Assembly (NCBI RefSeq): GCF_024297185.1
Contig: NZ_JANCTD010000006.1
Location: forward strand, 124,001-188,000
Reading direction: 5' to 3'
Source of the DNA: Lewinella sp. JB7
Lineage (GTDB): Bacteria > Bacteroidota > Bacteroidia > Chitinophagales > Saprospiraceae
DNA length: 64,000 nt
Shown here: piece after piece, positions 1 to 7,434 of the stretch
How positions within the stretch are numbered: position 1 is the first letter of the stretch
How the letters are laid out: each line of letters starts with the position of its first letter
Translations under genes and position numbers: made by a program
The notes under the pieces: model-generated
Told to the model about the DNA's origin: nothing
Seen by the model: only the letters and a program-made list of their open reading frames with translations
Database searches by the model: none

Positions 1-595
1 CGAGCAGGTGGAAGCCGCGCCCCTCCCCTACTTCCTCGAAGAGGCTGCGGGTGATGTTGGTGGTCACGTTGTCGAAGCGATCGATGAAGACCACCGAGCC
101 CCGGATGTAGTTGGGTCCGATTACCGGCTTAAAGGCCAGCCGCTCCGTATAGCGGGTGGCCGGCAGCCCGATTTCGTGAAAGGGCTTGCGGCGGGCCAGA
201 TGGCTGACGGCCCGGGCATACACGACGCTCAGGGGCGTATCGGCCTCATAGCCGTCCAAAACGTACGTTTGCTCGGGAACGCTTCCGAAAATGAGGGAGA
301 AGATGCCGTTGTCCGGCCCGATGAAGTAGTGGCCCTCGTGGTAGGTTGCCAAAAACCGCCCGCGGGGTTGGTAATAGTCGTAAACGCTGAGCAGGTGAAT
401 AGTACCCCGGGGAAAGTGCATCCACACTTTCGTGAAAACGAAGGCGGCCCGTACAATATCGTAGGTCGGGATATCGTGACTGATGTCGACCATCTGCAGA
501 TCGGGCTGGCTGGAAAGAAGCTGTGCCTTTAGTCTGGGGAGGTGAAAATCCTCCCGTCCGAAATCGGTAGTAAGAGTAAGTAAGGGGGCGGCCAC
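1..595 (-). CDS. SAM hydroxide adenosyltransferase (DUF62 family), 3' end beyond window
   Basis: Partial gene running off the left edge; about 198 codons are visible. The N-terminus reads LLTLTTDFG, then VDISHDIP, FPRGTIHLLSV, GHYFIGPDNGIFSL, and later VVFIDRFDNVTTNI near the edge. These are the conserved blocks of S-adenosyl-L-methionine hydrolases (adenosine-forming), relatives of the SAM chlorinases/fluorinases, which split SAM into adenosine and methionine. The VDPGVG block seen in many members is absent, which I believe is common in Bacteroidota versions. No ATG lies before the first conserved block and an in-frame stop lies just upstream, so the start is a GTG giving MAAPLLTLTTDFG. It is divergent from the DUF6268 gene. 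Family assignment is firm; the physiological role is not known. Confidence 0.85.
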   Translation of the reverse strand, partial: MAAPLLTLTTDFGREDFHLPRLKAQLLSSQPDLQMVDISHDIPTYDIVRAAFVFTKVWMHFPRGTIHLLSVYDYYQPRGRFLATYHEGHYFIGPDNGIFSLIFGSVPEQTYVLDGYEADTPLSVVYARAVSHLARRKPFHEIGLPATRYTERLAFKPVIGPNYIRGSVVFIDRFDNVTTNITRSLFEEVGEGRGFHLL

Positions 596-739
596 GACGG
601 TACGGTTTGGGCCGACAAAGAAAGCCCAAGTTTAACAAACGAAGCCCGGGCCAACCCCTCCGCGGGGCGAACATTAACTACGTACAAGCCAGTTATACCT
701 AGCACTTCACTCTCCCAAACCGCAACCCTAACAAGATAC

Positions 740-1789
740 ATGCGTAACCTCCCGGCCCTCTACCCGATCCTTTTGCTGCTGGTATTCTGCAGTGCTCCCG
801 CGTCTGCGCAAATCGAACTCGAACAGGGCAATCTGGAGGTACTGACGGACGATCACCCCGTTTTTTCACGCCCCGGCGTCCGTTACCGCAGCCAGAGCCG
901 GGGAGTAGCCATTCGCTACGAAACCCAGCCTACCTTTATGTGGGACGGGGGGCCGGGAATCCCGGGGGGGAACCAGAAGGTGACCCACCTGGAGCAATTC
1001 ACCTTCAAATTCAAGGTGCCGCTGATGAATAAAGCGCGCACCAAGATCCTGCTCGGTTATGAGTGGGACACGGAAAAGTACTTTTTCAACGATCCCTACA
1101 CCGGCTACGAGAACGAGCAAACCCTCTTTCAACTGCTGGACGAGCGCCGGCTCAAGGCCAATAAACTCTCGGCCTACTTTACCCACAGCTGGGACGATAG
1201 GTTCTACTCCTCCGGCCGCTTCCGGATGTCGCTCAACGGCGACTACCAGGGCCTGATCGACTTCGACGACATCTACCACACCTACAGTGCCGCGGCCGTG
1301 TACGGAAAAAAGGTGGACGAAGACACCGAATGGGCCGTCGGCATCACTTACAGCCAGAATAAGGCCCGCCGAATCGCCCTGCCCTTCTTCGTGTACAACC
1401 GCACCTTCAACGAGCACTGGGGCATACAGACTGCCCTGCCCGGCCAGGCTTACCTGCGCCGCAACGTCGGTGCCCGCCTCATCAACACCTTCCTGCTGGG
1501 CGCCACCTTCGACAGCAAATACTACGCCCTGAACACCGACAACCGGCCCGGCTTCGAGGACCTGGGGCAGTTCTTCCTGCGCAACAACGGCGTGCGCGCC
1601 ATGCTGCAGTACGAGCACAATCTCTCGAAGTGGGTATGGACCTTCGCCCAGGGCGGTTACTACATTCCGGTCAATACCCGTTTCAATCCGGCGGAGGACG
1701 TCGATCTGGACATCCGAACGACGGTGGACGCCCGGCCCTTCTTCCGGGTGGGGGTATTTCTGGCTCCCCCGAAGGACCTGATTAAATAA
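740..1789 (+). CDS. DUF6268-type outer membrane beta-barrel protein
   Basis: 349 residues. A signal peptide (hydrophobic LLLLVFCSAPASA, cleavage before QIELEQ) is followed by repeated amphipathic strands with aromatic girdle residues, the pattern of an outer membrane beta-barrel. The pattern resembles the DUF6268 family of Bacteroidota, whose function is unknown. It ends with hydrophobic strand RPFFRVGVFLAPP. The gene stands alone, divergent from the SAM hydrolase-like gene and convergent with the secreted protein gene at 1848, from which it is separated by a strong hairpin. Family assignment is from memory of sequence character; the barrel and export calls are safer than the DUF number. Confidence 0.7.
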   Translation: MRNLPALYPILLLLVFCSAPASAQIELEQGNLEVLTDDHPVFSRPGVRYRSQSRGVAIRYETQPTFMWDGGPGIPGGNQKVTHLEQFTFKFKVPLMNKARTKILLGYEWDTEKYFFNDPYTGYENEQTLFQLLDERRLKANKLSAYFTHSWDDRFYSSGRFRMSLNGDYQGLIDFDDIYHTYSAAAVYGKKVDEDTEWAVGITYSQNKARRIALPFFVYNRTFNEHWGIQTALPGQAYLRRNVGARLINTFLLGATFDSKYYALNTDNRPGFEDLGQFFLRNNGVRAMLQYEHNLSKWVWTFAQGGYYIPVNTRFNPAEDVDLDIRTTVDARPFFRVGVFLAPPKDLIK

Positions 1790-1822
1790 AAAAGTCCCCA
1801 CCGGCAGTGCACGGTGGGGACT
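1787..1822 (-). terminator. Intrinsic terminator between convergent genes
   Basis: A perfect 10-bp stem (AGTCCCCACC at 1793-1802 with GGTGGGGACT at 1813-1822) with a 10-nt loop. Six A on the plus-strand left side become a U-run for minus-strand transcripts from the gene at 1848. For plus transcripts the tail (CTCCTTTCTG) is weaker, so it may act in both directions. Confidence 0.8.
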
Positions 1823-1847
1823 CTCCTTTCTGTGTACGGCGTAGCTG

Positions 1848-3521
1848 CTACCGCAGGAAAACCGTACGGGCAGTAGTGCCCTCGTCGAAGCGCAACTGCA
1901 GGACGTACTGTCCGTTGGGGAGGCTGCCCCGGTTCAGTTGGAAGCTCGACTGATCGATGTTCCGGAACTGGGCGACGCGCCGGCCGCTGATGTCGAACAT
2001 ATCGATCTGGCGGATCCGGTGGGCATCGGCCACCCGGACGGTGATCTCGGCCGTGGACGGGTTGGGGAAGACGTTGAGGCCGACGGAAGCGCTGGGGATC
2101 AAGTCCTCGGTGGAGGTGGACAATTCGGCGAGGTCCATTCCCATGTAGGCGCGGGGGACGAAGAAGGCGATCATGGTATCGATCGACATCTTAGCTCGCT
2201 CCGGATTGAAGACGTTCGGATTCACGAATCCTTCGCCCTGAATGGCCGTTTCCGCGTTGAGGTTACCGCCGGCATCGTTGAACGCCTGAATGCGGGCACG
2301 GGCCTGTGCTTCATTGACCCAGTTGTAACCGGCTCCCAGACCGTTGCCGACCTGCAGTGGGTACATGTTGTCGCGCGACAGCGGGAAAGTCGGCTCGAAT
2401 CCACTCTGATCCGGACAGGCCGGAGGATTCTGGAGCGTCATGTTCTGTTGTTTGTAGGCGGCATTACGCACGTTCACGGCAACGGACAGATCACTGTATA
2501 TCCCCGGAAGCGTGGTGGAATTGGCAGCTGCGATGTCGGCGTTGTTGCCGATAGCGTTCGCTACTTCGAGAATTTCTTCCGTGCCGGCTACGCAACCGAT
2601 CACGATATCCTCGGTGGTCGGCACCACTACGTTACCGTAGCTGAAGGGAGCGAAGATGTCGCCGGGGCTATGGAAGCCGAGCGTGAGGGGTTCGTCGTCC
2701 TTCCCCTCGATCCAGTCGATATCACCGAGTGCGCCGTTGCTGTTGATCGACATAGCGACCGAACTGTTATACCCGACGTGATTGGGCACGTTGGAGGTAG
2801 AACCGGGCGCGAATTCGGCGGGTAGAAGCCCCTGAGGGTCGGCGTTGACGTCGATGTCTACGTACGCCACGTCGTTCTCGTCGTAAAAGCGCTCGTCGTC
2901 GAGTATCTCCTGCACCCGATCCAGGTAAGCGTGGGTCATCGTGACGTAACCGCCGGTACCGAGGCCCCAAAAGACGATGCGGGAAGTATCGATGCGGTAG
3001 GGGTTCTCGTCTTCTTTTACGGATTTACGGAGGTAGCGGGCCAGCATGTGGGCATCCTGCCCTCCGCGGTAAGCGGCCTGCAGCAGGGTGCGGGTGCGCG
3101 TATTTTGATCGCCCCGGGGGTTCCAACCGACGCGGTATTCGGCGGCGATGCCTACGTATCCACGGCGGGTTAGCTCGGAAGCGAGGTGCACGACGGCTGA
3201 ATCCTGGCGGGTACCGTAGAGCCCCTGATTCACGTACTGGGGAAGGAAGTTACCGGTGGGGAAAACGACCACTACGGGGCGGAGTCCCATGTCTTCATCG
3301 CCGACGGGCTGGTACACATCCATATTCAGGCTGCGGAGGGGCGTAGCGTTCGGGTCACCGGCCTGACCGCGGGCGATTTCGTAGACGTCAATATTCGATC
3401 CGTAGGTAGCGACCGTGGGTTCGCTGACGCCGTATATAGGGTCGACGAAGCGAGTCTGCGCCTGCACTGCCGATACGGCAACCAGCAGCAGGGTAAACAA
3501 CAGGGTAATTTTGCTATACAT
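1848..3521 (-). CDS. Secreted alpha/beta-hydrolase-fold protein with T9SS type A sorting domain
   Basis: 557 residues. Signal peptide (TLLLVAVSAVQA), then an alpha/beta-hydrolase-like region with strand VVVVFPTG (about 78-85), GYVGIAAEYRVGWNP and the nucleophile-elbow region FWGLGTGGY. The last 80 residues are a type A C-terminal sorting domain (VFPNPSTAEITVRV, then GQYVLQLRF near the end), so the protein should cross the outer membrane by type IX secretion. The elbow reads G186-L-G-T-G-G where active esterases have GxSxGG: the catalytic serine is replaced by glycine, so a binding or structural role is as likely as hydrolysis. It lies 34 bp downstream of a TonB receptor gene in the same direction, probably one operon. 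No substrate can be assigned. Confidence 0.75.
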   Translation of the reverse strand: MYSKITLLFTLLLVAVSAVQAQTRFVDPIYGVSEPTVATYGSNIDVYEIARGQAGDPNATPLRSLNMDVYQPVGDEDMGLRPVVVVFPTGNFLPQYVNQGLYGTRQDSAVVHLASELTRRGYVGIAAEYRVGWNPRGDQNTRTRTLLQAAYRGGQDAHMLARYLRKSVKEDENPYRIDTSRIVFWGLGTGGYVTMTHAYLDRVQEILDDERFYDENDVAYVDIDVNADPQGLLPAEFAPGSTSNVPNHVGYNSSVAMSINSNGALGDIDWIEGKDDEPLTLGFHSPGDIFAPFSYGNVVVPTTEDIVIGCVAGTEEILEVANAIGNNADIAAANSTTLPGIYSDLSVAVNVRNAAYKQQNMTLQNPPACPDQSGFEPTFPLSRDNMYPLQVGNGLGAGYNWVNEAQARARIQAFNDAGGNLNAETAIQGEGFVNPNVFNPERAKMSIDTMIAFFVPRAYMGMDLAELSTSTEDLIPSASVGLNVFPNPSTAEITVRVADAHRIRQIDMFDISGRRVAQFRNIDQSSFQLNRGSLPNGQYVLQLRFDEGTTARTVFLR

Positions 3522-3555
3522 ATTGTTTGATTTAATCCACTAATGGGGGCAAGGG

Positions 3556-6342
3556 TTATTGCCGAACGAGGTTATAGGTGGCGGAGACGTAGGCCAGGCG
3601 GCCGATCCGCGGACCTCCGTACACCTGGAAGACCTGGTTGTCGAGCAGGTTGCTCGCCCCTAATTTAAATGTAGTTTTAATTCTGGGTACGGTAAAATTA
3701 ACCTGAGCGTCCAGCATGCCGTACGACTCAATCGGGCCCGTAAACTGGGGACTACCTTCGAATAGATAGCTGTCTACCCACTTATAGTTAATATTGGCTC
3801 CCAGCCCGTTGAGCGGATTCCCGAATAGTCGGAAGGGAATGTCGCGGCCGGATACGCCGATATTGAACTTATGCTCCGGGGTATTGAAGGCCGGAATAAT
3901 GGGGTCGTCGGTTTGCGTATTGAGGACGTTCCAACTATAATTTCCGTTAACCGAAAAATAGTCGGCGAAGTAGAAGTTGGAGCCGATGCTGAAGCCCTGC
4001 GTCGTGACCACGTCCGTGGCGTTGGCGGACACCCGGTAGGCCTGCTGGTCGGAGAGAGATCCCTGAAATATATTGACGTCGAGGCCCAGGTTAAAACCGA
4101 TGAAGTCGGTGTACCGACTGTAGTAATACGTTGCGTCTACGTACAGCCGCTCGCCGACGGTAGAGCGGGCTCCCAACTCAAAGGTCCGGACCTTCTCCGG
4201 CCGGATCGGGTCGACGTCGAAGTACTCGAGCTGACTCACGTCCGGAATCGACATACTGATTACGTCCACAAAGCTTGGCACCGTGACCAGATTTTTCACT
4301 CCATCGATATTTCCCAGCAGAATGGCGCGGCCGACGTTGTAGAAGAGATACTGGTCGTTCAGGGTCGGGTTACGGATGGCGGAACTGAAGGAGGCCCGCA
4401 GGGTGGTATTGGGGCGGGGGGAGTATACCACGGAAGCCGCCGGACTGAAGAGCAGATCGAAATTCTGATTCTTGTCCGCCCGCAAACTCGCGCTCAGCTT
4501 TACCTGCCGCAAATTCATCGTGCCGCCGCCGTACAGCCCGAACTCGCTGGTATTAATGTTCCGCCCCATCGTGTCCAGCAGAATGGTTCCCTGACTATTG
4601 GGAGTATACTGCCGGAAGTTGCCCCCCACCGTCAGGTCGAGCGCACTGTTTTCGGCGGGTTGCCAGACGGATCTGAATTGCTTTTCGCCGTGTACGTGGT
4701 ACAGGGCACTCTTATCGAAGAACTGGGTCCCCCCCTGCCCCAGGCGGGTGGTGGTAATGCTGTCGAAGGCCGCCTGAAAACGTGCCGTACCCGGCTCGAA
4801 GCGATCCTGGGTGCCGAAGCTGCTCGCCATGGCCACCAGAGCTCTGGCCTGATCGTGCAGCTCGGGAAGTAACGCCTGTACCTCATCGGAGGCGTAGAAA
4901 TCACGTTCGGCCTGCCGCCGCTCCGGGATCGAACATCCCGTGCAGTCCGGAAAATTCTCTAACGCATTGACCTGTGGCTGAATGTCGCGGATCCAGATGT
5001 TGCGGTAATCGGACTGCCAGCGGCCGTCGGTCTTGTGCAAATCCTGGAGGCGCAGGGCGGTAAAGTACGGGTCGTAGCTGTTGCCGGCATCTTCGTGGGT
5101 GATGTAGGCCCGCAGGAAAAAGTTGTCGCGGTTGCGCAACTCCACCTTGTGCTGAAAAAAGCGGATGTCCTTCAGACTGAAGCGGTTATCTCCCTGGTAG
5201 ACCGTGGTACCCGTACTGTAGTTGGAGCCGATCAGCAATTCGGTGCTTTCCAGTGTGCGCTCTGGATTGAGGCGGAAGTGCACGGCCACGCTGGCCTTCA
5301 GGTTTTCGGAATCGTAGTCGACCAGATCCTCCTCGTTATAGCCAGGGCGGCGGATGGTTCCCAAACCGTTCACGGTAGGAAAGCTGAACGAGCGGTTAAA
5401 TTCATCGCCGTAGCGGTTTACCGCGTCGTACCCTCCGGGGTTATTACGGCCTAACTCGGTACCGAAGACGGGGTCGTAATTGTCGGCGACCCAGTCGTTG
5501 GCCCGAAAGCCGAAGAGATTAACCTTATAGGCCATCCACTCCCGCCCGGAATCGTTCCGTAGGGCCTGTGCCCAGCGGATACCGGCTTCGAACAAGCTAC
5601 GTTCGGCCCCCTTCACCTGCACCGAGAGTCCCTGCTGCAGGAAGGGGTCCTTGGTTTCAATGGAGATCACACCATTAAAGGCATTAGGACCGTAGAAGGC
5701 CGAGGATGCGCCCACCACCAGGTTCACCCGGTTCACGTCCAGTTCCGAGGCGCCGAGGAAGTTGCCCAGGGAAAAGTTGAGGCCGGGACTCTGGTTGTCC
5801 ACGCCGTCGATGATCTGGAGGGAACGCACGGGGTTCGTGCTGTTGAAGCCGCGGGTGTTGACGATCTTGAAGCCAAGGCTGGCGGCGGTAAGGTCCACGT
5901 CCTTAAGGCTGCCCAGCCCGTCGTAAAAATTGGCCGCGGCGGTCTCCTTGATGGCAATGGCGTCGAGGGTTTCCACCGTCAGGGCGGCCTGCTGTTGCTT
6001 TTCGCTGATGCGCCGGCCGCGCACTTCCACCACGTCGGTGGTGATGGCGTCGTCGCCAAGCCGGACCCTCAGATCCTGGTCCTGGGAAGTAACCTCCACT
6101 TCGGTGGGTGCGAAGCCGATGTACGAGAACTGCAGGATGGTGGGCAATCCACTGACCGTGAGCGTCCAGCTGCCGTCGGGCTCGGTGACCGTACCCGTAG
6201 TGGTACCCTTGACCAGAACGCTGGCCCCGATGAGCGGGTCGCCGGTCTGAGCGTCAAAAATGGAACCGCTCAGAACGGTCTGGGCGGACAAATTTCCGCA
6301 AAGTACCAGCCAAACGGCGGTAATAAGTATTGCTAGCCTCAT
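3556..6342 (-). CDS. TonB-dependent receptor with carboxypeptidase-like regulatory domain
   Basis: 928 residues. Signal peptide to about residue 20 (LCGNLSAQ), then a CarboxypepD_reg-like beta-sandwich (SGSIFDAQTGDPLIGASVLVKG, about 25-100), a plug domain (about 120-240, with NTRGFNSTNPVRSLQIIDGVDNQSPG and AFYGPNAFNGVISIETK), and a 22-strand type barrel ending in an aromatic-rich strand (YVSATYNLVRQ). It would move a substrate across the outer membrane using TonB energy. It lacks the SusC signature layout and has no SusD partner; instead a T9SS-exported protein gene follows 34 bp downstream, suggesting joint function. A CTGC pair near residue 470 may form a disulfide. The substrate is unknown. 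Confidence 0.88.
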   Translation of the reverse strand: MRLAILITAVWLVLCGNLSAQTVLSGSIFDAQTGDPLIGASVLVKGTTTGTVTEPDGSWTLTVSGLPTILQFSYIGFAPTEVEVTSQDQDLRVRLGDDAITTDVVEVRGRRISEKQQQAALTVETLDAIAIKETAAANFYDGLGSLKDVDLTAASLGFKIVNTRGFNSTNPVRSLQIIDGVDNQSPGLNFSLGNFLGASELDVNRVNLVVGASSAFYGPNAFNGVISIETKDPFLQQGLSVQVKGAERSLFEAGIRWAQALRNDSGREWMAYKVNLFGFRANDWVADNYDPVFGTELGRNNPGGYDAVNRYGDEFNRSFSFPTVNGLGTIRRPGYNEEDLVDYDSENLKASVAVHFRLNPERTLESTELLIGSNYSTGTTVYQGDNRFSLKDIRFFQHKVELRNRDNFFLRAYITHEDAGNSYDPYFTALRLQDLHKTDGRWQSDYRNIWIRDIQPQVNALENFPDCTGCSIPERRQAERDFYASDEVQALLPELHDQARALVAMASSFGTQDRFEPGTARFQAAFDSITTTRLGQGGTQFFDKSALYHVHGEKQFRSVWQPAENSALDLTVGGNFRQYTPNSQGTILLDTMGRNINTSEFGLYGGGTMNLRQVKLSASLRADKNQNFDLLFSPAASVVYSPRPNTTLRASFSSAIRNPTLNDQYLFYNVGRAILLGNIDGVKNLVTVPSFVDVISMSIPDVSQLEYFDVDPIRPEKVRTFELGARSTVGERLYVDATYYYSRYTDFIGFNLGLDVNIFQGSLSDQQAYRVSANATDVVTTQGFSIGSNFYFADYFSVNGNYSWNVLNTQTDDPIIPAFNTPEHKFNIGVSGRDIPFRLFGNPLNGLGANINYKWVDSYLFEGSPQFTGPIESYGMLDAQVNFTVPRIKTTFKLGASNLLDNQVFQVYGGPRIGRLAYVSATYNLVRQ

Positions 6343-6555
6343 TGTATTAGGGCGATTGACTTTCGCTACACGATCGAACTCCGGGCGGCAACAGGCTGCC
6401 CACGCCGCAATTTAGTGAAAATTCGCTGGCGCACCCGTTTTTTCCGTTTTTAGGTCGGCGGAGCGCGGGTCCAACGCTAAACCGGAAAGCCAAAAAAGCG
6501 GGCATCCACGGGCAAACATTGCACCTGCGTCCCCGCCCCCTTCCCCCGACCGCCG

Positions 6556-6603
6556 TACCTTTGGTGGTCCCTTACAAGCATACGTCCAATTTCCCTACCT
6601 TTG
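6556..6603 (+). promoter_or_regulatory. Two TACCTTTG -7 boxes upstream of uppS
   Basis: Two exact matches to the Bacteroidota -7 consensus TAnnTTTG, at 6556-6563 and 6596-6603, lie 40 bp apart upstream of the uppS start at 6617. Neither has a clear TTG at the usual 19-21 bp spacing, so these are -7 calls only. Confidence 0.45.
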
Positions 6604-6616
6604 CCCGTCTTTATCT

Positions 6617-7375
6617 ATGCAGGAGCTGGAACAACAGATCGACAAGGAACGCCTCCCCCTCCACGTTGGGGTGATCATGGACGGCAACGGGCGCTGGGCC
6701 AAGGGGCAGGGCAAGCCCCGCGTCTTCGGACACCACAGCGCCGTGGAATCCGTGCGCGCTACCGTGGAGGCCTGCGCCGAGCTCGGGGTTAAGTACCTCA
6801 CGCTCTACGCCTTCAGTACCGAAAACTGGGACCGCCCCCAGATGGAAGTGGGTGCTCTCATGCAGCTACTGGTAGACACCATCGGCAGTGAGATGAAAAT
6901 GATGCTCGACAACGGCATCCGGCTGGCGACCATCGGCGATACCGACGGACTGCCCTCCGCCACCCGGGAGGCCCTCGCCTTCGGCATCGAACAGACCAGC
7001 GGCGGCGAAGGCATGACCCTCATCCTGGCCCTGAACTACAGCGGCAAATGGGACATCGCCCGCGCCACCCGGCAACTGGCCCGGGAAGTAGCGGCCGGCC
7101 GCCTGGATCCGGATAGCCTCGACGAGGCGGCCCTGGGTTCCCGGCTCAGTACCCATGCCTACCCCGACCCCGAACTCATCATCCGCACCAGCGGCGAGCA
7201 CCGGCTCAGCAACTTCTTTCTCTGGCAGGCCGCCTACGCGGAATTTTACTTCAGCCCCGTATTCTGGCCCGATTTCCGCAAGCCGGACCTATACGCCGCC
7301 GTGGTCGACTTCCAGCAACGGGAACGACGATTCGGCAAAACCAGCGAGCAGCTCAAACAGGCAACCAACCCCTGA
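6617..7375 (+). CDS. uppS: Isoprenyl (undecaprenyl diphosphate) transferase
   Basis: 252 residues, the usual family length. HVGVIMDGNGRWAKGQGKPRVFGH near the N-terminus carries the catalytic aspartate and the pyrophosphate-binding loop; LTLYAFSTENW and the C-terminal PDPELIIRTSGEHRLSNFFLWQAAYAEFYF are the other conserved blocks of cis-prenyltransferases. The enzyme adds isopentenyl units to farnesyl diphosphate to make the C55 carrier lipid for peptidoglycan and polysaccharides. bamA follows 59 bp downstream in the same direction, an envelope-biogenesis pairing seen in other Bacteroidota. Confidence 0.97.
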   Translation: MQELEQQIDKERLPLHVGVIMDGNGRWAKGQGKPRVFGHHSAVESVRATVEACAELGVKYLTLYAFSTENWDRPQMEVGALMQLLVDTIGSEMKMMLDNGIRLATIGDTDGLPSATREALAFGIEQTSGGEGMTLILALNYSGKWDIARATRQLAREVAAGRLDPDSLDEAALGSRLSTHAYPDPELIIRTSGEHRLSNFFLWQAAYAEFYFSPVFWPDFRKPDLYAAVVDFQQRERRFGKTSEQLKQATNP

Positions 7376-7434
7376 GCATTCGTACCTATCCTTTACCCCG
7401 ACGGCCGGCCCGCGCGCCGGCAAACTTCAGTAGT

